From Zarea fungicola (Eukaryota > Ascomycota > Sordariomycetes > Hypocreales > Cordycipitaceae), in NCBI GenBank assembly GCA_900169235.1, contig FWCC01000329.1, positions 90,635 to 154,634 on the forward strand: DNA of 64,000 nucleotides. The letters are read 5' to 3'. The notes beneath the pieces were generated by a model. That model did not search any database. It had not been told where the DNA came from and saw nothing but the letters and a program-made list of their open reading frames with translations. The position numbers were made by a program, and so were the translations under genes. Below are positions 1 to 12,473 of the stretch, one piece after another. Numbering within the stretch: the stretch's first letter is position 1; every line of letters starts with the position of its first letter.

Positions 1-3000
1 TCCTTTTCAGTCGTCCCGATGGTGTGGTTGATGGTTTGCCAGCATACTGTAGGGACGGCAAGTGCGGAGTACATGGCTCAAAATTTCCTGGCCCTGGTAG
101 GTTGCCGCAGCATCATCCCGAGTAGTCGGGACGGGATCGACGTCAGGATGCGCTACCCAATTTTTTGTGTGCCATTGTCCAATATGCCTGTTGCCTAGTT
201 AGGCCTAGGCTTCTTCTCTCACAACCTCCGCCACCATTTTGAGATTTTTTGGCTGCCTGGCAGAGTGGCGCACCATTATACCACCCTTGCTCTTATTCGG
301 CCTGCGCTTCATCTAATACGACGGAATCTCCCATCCAGTGCCAGTTTTCTGAGAGGCACGGCACTACTGGGAGCACGCGATGGGCCGGGTGGCTTGAGCC
401 GATTTGATGGCCACATTCACCACTCTCATCATCTGATGGCGTTCCGGCTGCTTGGCCTGGTCAAGACGAGACAGGTAATTGCTCCCTTCGTCAAATGCGT
501 TGTTTGGGCCTGTTTCTCTATCACTATAGCAGTTCCTTTAGACTGACTTTGATTTCTTGTGGTGATCCAGGAAACCTTTTGGTGGCGTGTACATTGTCGA
601 GCCTGGCAGCAACCAGCCCAACTGTAACTGCTTGTAAACTGGAATGATATCTGGGCAGCGCTATCACTCACCAATAAACAAACCAGTCCACTGCGCTGCA
701 CGACCCTCAGGCGCAATTATGCCCAGATCCTGGAGGAGCCGACTTTAGCACCCTTGGCTGGGGCACTCATTAGTCTACACTCGCCAGCGAGCGCTAGTAA
801 ATGGTGGAATCCAACAAAACGAGAGCAGCCTCAAGTACGCTTAGCATTCAGGCTAGAACTACAATGAGAAGAGAAGAGATAAAAGCAGAACCGATTGAGA
901 GGCACTCTAGAAAATCTTTTGATTCAAGAAATCCAGCAATCCTACAATCTACCAATATGAGTCATGTGCCACACATTTTGTGGTTGTAGATCCTGCTCAG
1001 CACAAGGCGGTTAAGAATGGGCCTAATGGCCACTTAGCTGTGGCTGATGCCCTCTAACCTTACACCAAAGAGGTAGCTCTCTGTAAACCAGTTGATAGGA
1101 CGGGATTTATAAAATGCAGTAGTATTTATTCATTCTTCTGACCAAGAAAGAATTTTACTCGCATAGCGTAGCTCCGCGAACACTCTTGCAACAGGTCACT
1201 TGAAGTGCTTGCGGCCCCGCAGTACAGTTCGCAAAGCACTTGCATTCAACAGACATCCACAGGCTCGCCTTCGCGAAAATACGAGTGAACATGGGAACAG
1301 GAACAGGCTGACAAGCCGTTGGAGGAAAGTACCCAATGGCGGCGTCATCTCTTTTCGCACATCCCATGCCCACAACAGACCAGCCAAGGACGACAGCCCG
1401 CTAACATTCCACCAACGGTTTGATATTCTTTATTTGACGAACGGGCAGAATCTACCCGTGAAGCCTGGCTCTGCTTGGCTGGCCAACTTCTCATCGTGGA
1501 TGGTGTTACTGGTTACCAGTGACGTGGAGCAACAACGTAACGGCTCTACCGAAATTCTTCGGGCCCGGCTCCTTGATTGGCTATTTCTGTGTTCCAAATA
1601 CTTATTATGTGGAAATCATGCAGGGAGGACCAGGCTTACACTGCCTGGGTTACGTCGCAGAGTACCGCCTGTCGACAGGTTGAAACTGTACCAGTACCCA
1701 GTCGGCCCAGTAATGTAAGAGAAAGGCTACAATGACTTCTACTGACGACTCAAAAACTGCACAAACTTAGATCAGTTGGCTCAGCTCCGTCAGGTCGGGA
1801 CAGTCACGTCAACAGTGCTGCAGGGAGGCCAATTGATGCCCGCATCACGGCCCGGGGAATTTGGCTAGGAGGCGCCACACAACGCCATGACCACAACCTA
1901 AATAGCCAAGCTGCGGATGATTGACAGGCGGGGGTGTGGCGTGCTCCAGCAGTGCCAAATACCACGGGATCCAGTGGCTCACTTTCGATTTCCATTTCAG
2001 CAAATAAATTCGACTTGGGATCATATCCAATTACGTCCTTTTTACCCTTACCACAAGTCAGGGTCAGCCCAAAAACTCGGCTCGGTGGTCTGCCCCCGCT
2101 TGAGCGACTTTCTAATAGGCTCTAGGTGAGTGGCTTCAGAGTCTGCCCTATTGCCAAACTGGCCTAGGCACACCCTCTTACCACGGAAAATGATATGTCG
2201 CCTGCAGAGGTCACTCCCCTGTTGAGAAGCCTTGGGTCGGTGGCTCAGGGCCTGTCCATGCCACTAAATGACGCGGTGATAATAAAGTTCCACGGGGAAT
2301 AAAGCTGGAGAGCTGCTGCTCCTTCAGAGGGTGATCCATTCCAAATACTGTCCTATCGAAAGCTCGACTCATTGGCCGACAGTGTGGCAGGCAAGCAGAC
2401 TGCTTGTGGTTGTCTGATTGGCTTGCGCCTCCCCGCATCGCATCCTCGATGAGCTGAATGGCTTGATCTTGGCTGCACGAGTTTGCGTCAAGAGCAGACA
2501 CATTGTCAGACTAGCAGCGCAGATCACATGACTCGAAGCTGGCATCATCTTCTCTGTGTGGCGTGCCGGCCGTTGGCTCTCAGACAAAGGAGAATTTAAC
2601 ATTCCTGCTTCTCACACGTATCATGATCCGTTTTGGCAACTAATACTGGTACACCGAGACCAATTGGATGACTAAAGTAGGTGCGATTTCCCACTGGGGC
2701 AAAACAAGCCCGGTAAACACCGTAAGTCCAGCCACGGACGTCAACGTCGTACTTGGGAATACCATTGAGTATAACTAATTTACGGGCAATCGTCTTCAAA
2801 CAACATTTATGACGAAGGCCTCGCTTCGATGACATGCCAAGTGACCTGTAGAACGCCAGCTGGGACCAGGAGCCTGGCCATTGGCCCCTGGAAAACCCTT
2901 GCATGCCCCGGACGTCTCCATTCGACACGAACGCCAGCAATTATTTACTTTTACTGATTTTCACATTGACGAACCACCAGGGTCGCCACTGTTTATCAGG

Positions 3001-3763
3001 TGGTGGACTGGCGGGAATAGCTGAATGAGGTGTGCGGATGGACGGGACTTTCTGCGGTACCCTTACATACTACTCAGTACTGGCCTCTCCACCACGGGCC
3101 AAGGAAGGTTGCCGGGCCCTTCGGGGAGAGTGGCTCCAGTATCCGGCTCGGTGGAAGCCGAGTGTGTGATAGAGCACGTCCATCCACCACTTGGGACCAC
3201 CCTGGCTCTGCTAGGCCTCTTTCTTGTTGTAAAGGCTGTGCAGCTAGCTCATATCATAGCACACTTGCTGTCTGCTAACCCCGTTTCACAGTTGAAGCTA
3301 TACTCCGTGGGTGCAGAGCTGAGGCTGTCACCCTCTTCCTCCTTTCTCAGGCAAAATTGACTATGGCCACACAGCTGAGCCATGGACTATTGTTCTCGAG
3401 TATCTTTGCAAAATATTAGCATCCAAGAACCATTGTAGCTACTGCGATCCTCGAGAATGAACCAAATCAGTCATTTTCAACCTCAAGACGGGTAAACCGG
3501 GAACAGACAAGAATAAGTCAGATATCGCCACAGACTACAATGAGCATTTCACGGACAGATCCCGTAAATGGAAAATCACTTGTTACTTTGATCAGACAAT
3601 GATTAGTGAACCAACTATAGCTGGCTGACAAGTTTGGGGTTGTTGTCTCTCGTTCTCTCCCCCCCGCAGCGAAGCCAGCGGCGTGCAGCCATGGGAAGTA
3701 TTATCCGCTTTATGCGCATGCGATATATGATACACAGCTTCCTCGCCCCAATCGGGGTTGACA

Positions 3764-3772
3764 TACTCCGTA
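3764..3772. repeat. TACTCCGTA element
   Basis: An exact copy of the nonamer TACTCCGTA, one of five exact copies (either orientation) in the window, all in gene-free DNA. Function unknown. Confidence 0.4.
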
Positions 3773-6315
3773 CGCAACGGACTGAAGCATGGATCTTTAC
3801 GGATTTTACAAGTATTTGCAAGAGTATCCGTATGATAAGTTTCAAGGTTGAAGAGGCCTGCCTTTACGTGGAGCTTCAAGCCACGCTAACGGACAGTACC
3901 TGTAAGAAAGACGAAGAAGAGGAAACAGAGGAAAAGGAATATTTTGAGACTCAAACACACGGAAACGATGCAAAAAATTGACAGTCTTGTGAAATATCAA
4001 TGCTCCTCTATCGCCTCTGAAGGCAAATGATCGACTTACCCTCAGCTGGTTGCGCAGCGAACGAGGCACACCACCCACCACCACGGTCTTGGTAGAGTAT
4101 CAGCACAGTGGACTCGGGCTGTTAAAAACAGTTGCGTGTTGCATTTTGGCGTCCGCTAATATCCACCCATCTTAGGCTGAGTTGAGGAAAAAGAGAGAGA
4201 TCACAATTCCCTTGCCTAGCGCAATCGATGAACCAACCGGAAAGCACAGTTACCTTTTAGTACAAGAAGCTAACAATGGTCTGGGTGGTGGTTGCGTGGG
4301 GCCTGCCCGTCATCTCCAAAGAGACAGTCTTAACAAGAAAAACTAACAATCTCGCATTTTTATTGTATGTTACAAAAAGGGCTCAGCTTCCGAGCAATAA
4401 AAAAGTCCCTTGTCTGGTGTGGGCGCCACAGTGACCAGGGCAGTGACAACGTCAGCAGCGTATTTTGTACCATATGCCCAGATACAGACAAGACCCGGAA
4501 ACAATATGAAAAAACAGTAAAAGCCAAAGGGTCTCTCCGAAAATACCTGGGCCTTTTCATGGAGACAGGGTGCATGGGTGTCCAAAATGGGCTAGATTAG
4601 GTGCAAGTTGCATCTTGCAAACCCGAATTGTTGGAATCATGGCTTGGGAACCTGCATGCACGCACAACTTCATAACCGCGGGATTTATTTATTATTTATT
4701 TATTTTAACTTAGCCATGCATGTACATATGCAATACATGGACTTTTCCGTATCCGCTCTCTCCGGCTCGCAGAACAACCCAACTAAAGGAACCCGATGAC
4801 GACCAGTGACCAGGTACTCGGGCCTGCCCCTGCTGGGAACCTCGAGCTTCTTTGCATTTACCAGATATTCGGGTCATTCTTTTCTCAGTGGATTGAGGCG
4901 CTGCATGTTGCATGCATATTCTCCACGGGGAAGGACTGGGTAGAATATGATATTCCCTTCCTATACTGAACAGCGACCGCCGCGGTTACAGTAAAGAAAG
5001 GCATACTACCAAGGAAACGAAAATATTTTCTCGCCTAAAATGCTCCATGATCTTTGTGCTCCTTGTGTCCCCTTGCACCATCTCCATTTTCTCCAGCGCA
5101 AGGTTACCTAAGACCTTGGGGATCTTGAATTTCACGCTACATTATTCACGCCAGGCCAATGCACGTCAACCTTTTTTATTATATTAATTAACTTCTGTAG
5201 GCGAAAACAATTGGGGGAAAACTGTTTCTGTTTTAATATAGAAAATTTTACTACTCAGACACGAATAAAACATGGACCACGAAGGTGTGCCAGGGGCCGT
5301 GGACCTACGGACAGATGGAAAGGCCAAACCCCTGATTGACACTGGGAATAGACGGGAAGGAAGAGACAAAAAGTAAAACAAGAAATTTGGGATACAAGAT
5401 TGCAATTCTGCAGCGATAGGGGGGGGTTTTCCAAGTTTAGTTACGCTGTATCGAGTCTTATTAAAACCACGAGGCGGATTCTTTGTAGTACAAGACATTG
5501 TTTTGCGATGGAGAGTGGATTGCATTTCCTTTTTCTCCCCGTTTCGAGGAGAGCCACGTTTGAGCGAAACCTGCACGCTATGAAGTTTTATTAGTAAACT
5601 TTTTCCCCGCCACCAAATCCGGATCAAGAAAAAGGTAGCTATTACGAGATGAAGAGGAAAGCAGGATGGCCAGTCCAAGTCTGTGATTCGTCGAGTTGGG
5701 AGGCAAGTTGTTCTTCCCCTTGGCTTCATAATCGGCTTTGGAACATTCTCAAACACTTGGAAGGCGAGAACAGATACACCTGGTTTCGGCCCGTCGATTG
5801 ATTTACTATACTGAATACTTTACTTTCCAGGTAATGATTATCCGCATGTTCCAGACCCTGTTTTTGCCACAGTGCATACGGACGCTAAAACTCCATTATT
5901 GTTTCTGTTTCGAGGGGATGTATGCTCCTCCTCGTCTGCGGCCAAGGGCTTTGATCATGGGGATTTCCCTTTTCTTTTCTTTCAGATACATAGGATGAAC
6001 AGAGAGATGGCGTTTGCAGCTGCAGAAAAAGTGACAGGACTTTGAAAAAGAAAACAGAGTATACAGGATGGTGGTCAACGGTGGCGTGAACATATGACAG
6101 CGACGCCTCGCCTGGCCAAAGTGGGGAGGGAGGAAGCGTTCTGGTGCCTGTCCCTCTTTTTTCCTGCTTTTTTCTTTTTTCTCGGAAAGTGGATGAGAGG
6201 TCTTTGTGCTACTCGCAGGCACCCTTTGGCTTCCCGGATCTTGCGATAGTATGCTTTCTTTTTCCATCTTTCCGTTTTGGGAGAAGCATCCTCAGTTCGG
6301 AACGCGGGTTGCAAA

Positions 6316-6357
6316 TGTGTCTGTGTGTAGTCTGTGTGTCTGTGTGTCTGTGTGTTG
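6316..6357 (+). repeat. TGTGTC-type microsatellite
   Basis: Imperfect repeats of TGTGTCTG over about 42 bases. Simple-sequence DNA in a gene-free stretch. A T/C-rich tract lies about 140 bases before it. Confidence 0.8.
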
Positions 6358-9090
6358 GAACAAATAATATCCCTGCCGCCTCTTAAAGAAAAGAAAAAGT
6401 TTTCTAGCTGCATATTTTGTCAATGGGGTTATCATTGACCTGGTAAACTGCAGGGGCTGGTTAGGATCACCAGAGTACAAATTCTACAATGACAAGAGAT
6501 ATCATGGTTTCCTTTTTCTACCACTGTGGAGGTTTTCCTTTCTGACAGTGCTTCAGATGAATCGTTTGAAGTAGCCTGAAACACGTTTCAAATTGTTGAA
6601 TAAAAAGAAAAGAAAGAGTATGAAAAACAAACGGGACGGGAATGACTGAATAAGGGGGATGATCTCGCCAATCGCAGAAATAAACGGCTCGCTTTCCTTT
6701 TTGAAGACGGCTAAAGTTGTTTATGAAAAGGAAGCGTCTCTTGTACGGGAGTATAACGGTCACAATAGTGGCCTGTGTGCCTTTGAGAGTCGGTCTGTAT
6801 ACTTGCAGGATGTCAGTGCTTTGGTCGGCTTTTTTCGCATTGCCGAACACTTACTTCGTATATACTACCTGGATTATTTTCTGCCGAGAAACAGGACCGG
6901 TAGTCAAATAATCTGTCAGTCTGTCCCTATGATAACAAAAGCTTATGCCCTGGTCAAGGCTATGTTGCACTGCGCCAGCCGAACCTGGCCAAGCCTCGAG
7001 ACGGACGGCTGGCGCGGGAAGACATAAACTACTGTACGAGCAGGGGTGTGTTCATCCTGTTCGTAGAGAGACTTTATTACTGCTGCATACAAAACAACAC
7101 GAAAGCTCGATGTTGAATGTTTTTTTTTTTTCACATAAAACTTTTAATGCGACTTTTAATGTTTAAGCATGGTTGGAGATTAGGTCGGCACTGCCAGTCT
7201 ACGGGGTTTGTAAACTCTGCGCTTTTGATCTAGTTAGTGAAGCTTGGCCGGCACGGGGCACGAGATAAGGGACAGACTTTTGTCCAGCTTCACTTAATCG
7301 CATTGGGAGCTATTCTGCTATGTTACGGATAACCTCTATAATAATTTGAAAATCTACATTCGGGGAAAGCTTTGCCTGACAGGAATGGTTTCCTCATTTT
7401 GGAAACTAGCATGGGTCCATTTTGGCCGATTTTCGCGTAAGCTACCCTTGTCGAGGTGTTGTTGTATTGAAGCGGGGAATCGGGGTGTGCAACTAGTCCC
7501 TGGGGCGTATGATTTATAGTTTTTTATGATCAAGAGTATAACTATTTGACGGCACAAAAAGGAAATAAAACTTAGCAAATCTGTGGGGAAGATGCACCAC
7601 ATCAGACGCCACGCACACAAAAAAAACTGTAGTAGCAACTGCTTGATGCTCTGATAAGCAGAACCCTGGTAGAATTTGATGGGGTAAACCGACTTCAGCT
7701 TGGGGGTGGTGCTTGTCCGTGCTGGGAGTGTGCTTCAACTCATTCTAGTTGTAACAGGCCATAGACTTCAAAGAGGGCGGGGAAAGTTGTGAAATGAATT
7801 CATAGAGCAATATGTTGCTTTTTGTCCACATGGACAGCTCATTTTTTACTATTAGACAAACTGACTCGCACTTGCATATGAAAGAGACTTTTTAACACGA
7901 GCCAACAGTCTGTTCAAAATATGCCACGCGTTGTACTGGTAATGCAACGGCGGCTACGCTATGCAGAGAATGGCTTTCTCACCCCACTCGTTTCACGAGC
8001 TTGGACCGAGGGACGTACTGGTAAGCATGACCAAAACTTTTCCCTGCTCGGGGCTTTAGGAATGGGGTTTATTCAGACGGATTCAGATGAAGAGGTACTG
8101 TACTTGAGTATGCTGGTGTGTATCCAACATGAATGGGAAAATATGAGATTTGACAAATGTAGTCCCTACGGGACTGGTTCTTGTAGTACATCGTTTTGAG
8201 GAAGTAGCTTTGTAATATGCTAAAAAAGCCAAGAAAATATACCAAAAAAAAACGGGTCAGCTTTCTTTGAGAGAGGAGGCGACAAGGGGAAACAGTAGTG
8301 GATGGGCAACTAGCAAAGTGTCCGAGATGCTGCTCAGCCCAGTTGTGGCTATAACATTTACCCAGATACTGGTAGCCGATACATTATGACAGAACTGGGG
8401 TCCGTTCACGATCGGTCCAATGCAAGAAGAGATAGCGAGAGTGGCGAAGCTTAGGGTATCCTTGTGCCAAGCAGATCAAGCCGAATCTCTTCGGATGGCC
8501 CTGCTATGTCTTCGGAAGGACCCTGGAGGGTCTTTTTTACCCCTCGGGACAAAGACCTGATTGGAAAATAAAAGAAGGAAATACAGAGTTCAACAGTGGT
8601 ATGGAAAAGACGATCATGTTCTAAAAGGTGATATTGCATGTGTGTCTGTGTGGTAAGAACTTGTCGCTGGCTAACGGAGTGGATGGTGACATTCTGGCAC
8701 CAGGTCAATGGAGGTGCCTGGACCCCCTGGTCGAGATCCCGTCTGTAGCTTCCAGGAAGGGGAATCGAGACAGGGGAGTACAGTGGCTTGCCACCTGCCA
8801 TTCGCTTTTCTTTTCTTTTGATATCGCCACTACGGTGGTTTGATTGAACGAATCAGGGTGTCATACAGAGAGGCCATGCGGAAACCTGCTTGATTGCAGG
8901 TTTTACCGTGTAAATCTGATTTGTAGTTAAAAAAGAAGCTAAGATGTATTTAATTTATTTCCTGTATTTTGTTTTATCTTCTTGCCTCTCAACTTTAATT
9001 AAATTGATATTGCGAATTGGTAGCTACCTTGACGGCAAAGACATGGGCTGCGGGTACTCGGTACAAAAAGGAGCAAGCCAACCGTGCCTG

Positions 9091-9099
9091 TACTCCGTA
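9091..9099. repeat. TACTCCGTA element
   Basis: Second exact copy of TACTCCGTA. The related GTACTCGGTAC lies about 40 bases upstream. Confidence 0.4.
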
Positions 9100-10739
9100 C
9101 AAAGTTGCACCCAGTGGTACAAAGGCGGCTGCAATACCTGCATCTAGAAAAGGGGTAAAACATTCGCGGGCAAACCCGTCGCACAAACCATGGAGTTTGG
9201 TCGTTGGCAAGACGATGCTTACTTGACCGTCGGCATAGACCCGGGCGGCGGGAAGCCGTTGACGGGCACTCTCCCACCCCTGGCATACATCCCAGCATCT
9301 GTAAAAGAATACTAAAGTCAACTTGGTACGTGCGTGATAACAGCCATGTAATAATGTAACTGTGGCTAGATTTTCTGGTAGTACCAGTCTTGAGATAGCG
9401 ATAGTTTATTAGCGGCGGCTGGAGGAGTAGGCGACGCAGCCCATCAAACTAATGCCATTTTTTTGCGTCTTCTACCTACCCTTGACAACGGCAGCAACCT
9501 AGAGTAGCATTAAATGGGCCAGGTCAGTTGGATTTGGATTTTTAACACTACATCCATTTCGATGGTGCTTTTCTTACACACAATAACTGTTCGCTTCGAC
9601 AAGTCTGGCACTAACGCGTCACTACTCGTTAGCTACATGAGGCTATCGACCAACTAAAGCACAGTTTGCAAACCCAACACTACCAGGACCAACTCGCCAA
9701 CTAACCCAATACGTCTCCCGTGCTGAGTGGGAAGCTGCTGAAGGTGTGGGGAGCTCGCCACGAATGATGCGCAAAACCTGAGTAAACTCAGCTACTGGTA
9801 AAAACAACCCGAAAGGTTGAGGGGCTGCTCCGTCAGCGCGGAGTAGCCCACATCAAACAAACATTGTCGAGGATGTATTGCTATAATTCACAACGTATTA
9901 TACGTCACTCAATTCATGCGTAGATCAACCCTTCGACTCTGCGCCCACTTGTGACAGGATTATTCCTGTAACTTGGCCCGTACTTTTTTCGGTGCAGGTC
10001 AAAAGATCGTGGGCTTGTTGAATCTGTCGTTGCCATTGTTCCTGATCTCGCACCTTTAATAAGCGAGCGGGAAGAATGGGACACCGATTTCGATTTTTTT
10101 TTTATGAGGAGTGACATATCAGTTGTCTATCCACCACGCTGTTGATGGATCTTTTATGCTGCGTTCTCCATCGCGGAGTCTTGGAAAATAGTTAGCTCTC
10201 AGGTTTTTCTTTCTCGTTTCCGCTCTATAAGCGAGTTCCATTAGGTTGAAGGGCGAACCAACGGGGCACTTTAGTTTCGAGTTAGGACAAACACACGTGC
10301 ATTGGTGTCTCACATTAGCCAAGAATAGTTCTTTTTAACATTCCAGAGATGTCTTTTTATAGCCGTTTCGGCGATTTATCGTGTGCAGAGCCAGCTGAAC
10401 TGGTGGAAGCATTGTCTTTTTCTGGGGCATGATGACCCAGAGATGGATATGGGCTTTTAGAATCGGCACCATCTGAACTCTTTCACGGCCAAAACCCGAT
10501 CCAAAAGTCTCGAGATTACTATCTACTCGTAATGGAGCTAATAAAATCAAGTTATGCTATCATACTGCTTGGTAAACCATTGCGGCCGCCGAGCGCCGCC
10601 GTAAAAGCCGACGGCTTCACAAATAGACACGGCAGTTACAGGTTTTCAAGGGAGTGATGCACGGGGTGGTCTATGGCGGCTTGGAATAGGACGAAGTGGC
10701 AGTTCGTGAAAAAGTCAATGGAAAACTCTCTAGCGTCTA

Positions 10740-10792
10740 TTTTTTCTTTCCTTTTTTCCCCTTTCCCCCCTTTTTTCCTTCTTTCCCTTTTC
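10740..10792 (+). repeat. 53-nt uninterrupted pyrimidine tract
   Basis: Every base from 10740 to 10792 is T or C. Tracts of this kind are common in fungal promoters and 5' leaders, but no start codon of a recognisable gene follows here. Confidence 0.75.
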
Positions 10793-12023
10793 GCCTTTAT
10801 TGTGAGAGCGAGCATGTCTGTGTCAGTGTCTGCGTTGTGTTCGGCCGGCCCGACCCTATTAGATTTAGTACGTGCTCTATTTCTCGGGCGATTGCCTCAT
10901 GCTATCAGTGATCGACCGCGGGTGTCACGATATTCTGCTAAATGACAACAGTTTAACCTTTTGTGGGAATTGCTGCGAACCAGACCGACGCAGGGCAAAG
11001 ACTGTGTGGGCCACGTTTGGCTTTCAGCTTTTGGCAAGAGTGGGTGCCCGGCAGTTCTCAGGAACAACAAGTTGAAGAGATATGTGACAGATTGGTGACT
11101 GAATTGATCAATGAGGTGACCAAGCCGGGATTAATTCGGCGACGATAAATGTAAAGTTGATGGAGACTGCTACGCTGGTTGTGGTGGTCGTACAGGGCTG
11201 TTCTGGCCTGGCCCGTAGATCAATAAGCCCGCCGCGGGGTATCAGCAAACGCCTGCTCGTCCAAGAGCCTTCCCGCTTCCTATGATAATAAGCCCAAGCA
11301 GCTTAACTTTAAGCCTCCCTGCTACTTACTTTTCAGCTACCCAGAGCCCAATCATTGGCCACTGAGCCCGATGCGAAGCATCTTACCTGATTGCAGAAAT
11401 AGTTACCGTGGCATTTAATTGAATCGCAGAGCTGAAGGCATCCTGCAGCCTTTCCTGGATCTCTACGAAAGTAAAATCCCTGAGCCCGTCGATAACCACT
11501 GACCCCATCCCATTGCTACAGTTCTGGTACAGAAATCTAGCTCCCGCCCCGTTCGACCCCGATATGACAATCCATTCTATGGGATGTACCACTTCGCCCT
11601 TGCAGTTTTCCGTGTCTCGGCGTCGGCTTGGCCTTTCCGGTCGTGCTTGGCCCCTCCTCTGGTCCTCCGCATGAAAAGGAACTCGTCTCTTTTTCTCCCT
11701 CATCACCGTCATTCATTAACTACGTTCGCAGAAGCTACGGAGCATTCGGGCTCCAGCGCTCCTGCTACTGAGGCGGCCGACCGGGGGCAGAGTTGCAAGC
11801 CAACTAGCCTGGAACTCGCTCGGGCCACTATGTGACTGTATTCAGAATCCACCTCGCTAGCTGTTAGCCCACGATCCATCCCGCCGTCTGCGCAAGAGCT
11901 GTCTATTTTTGCGCTACTCTGCTCAATAGTTACCGGTACAGAATGCTGTAACCTTGGGACGAACTGCTCCCAATTCTGGTAGCGATTTGCTCCGTCGGAC
12001 GGCGCCATTGGTCATGTCCCTCG

Positions 12024-12032
12024 TACTCCGTA
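12024..12032. repeat. TACTCCGTA element
   Basis: Third exact copy of TACTCCGTA, in gene-free DNA. Confidence 0.4.
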
Positions 12033-12444
12033 CCATTACGCAGCATCCTCCATCCTGACCAGTACTAGCCTATTACCAGCTGTGCAGCCCAGCTGTCTAT
12101 GGTGGTACTGGGGTGACTTGTCAAGGTATCTTCGCGCAGCGCTATGGCCATTGCTTAACCAAGGAGATGGAGCCGAATCTCACCCAGCATGATTGGAAAA
12201 ATTCTCTGCCCAAGCTATCCAGCGGTGACCCAAATCCGCTACTTGTTCCGGCGTAGCCAGCCAAGGTGTGATTATGGGACAAACAAGAGAAGGTGCCAGG
12301 TAACAATTCAATTTCACCATATTCGCCAAACCAGCCTCGTTATGGTGACGAAGCTCACATGTTCCATTCGCCGAAGATTTGCAGCATGGGGCTGTAAATG
12401 ATGCAAGCGAACATCGGTTGAAGTGAAACCTTTACCACATGAAC

Positions 12445-12473
12445 AACGCCACAACGCCACAACGCCACAACGG
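12445..12473 (+). repeat. 8-bp tandem repeat AACGCCAC
   Basis: Three perfect head-to-tail copies of AACGCCAC and a partial fourth. A short minisatellite in non-coding DNA. Confidence 0.8.

Noticed and set aside
1200..1718. 172-codon plus-strand frame
   Set aside because: No family resemblance, no supporting introns, and amino-acid use looks random; probably a chance frame.
5184..5756. 190-codon minus-strand frame
   Set aside because: No ordered domain or motif recognised and no flanking exons; treated as chance in a gene-free region.
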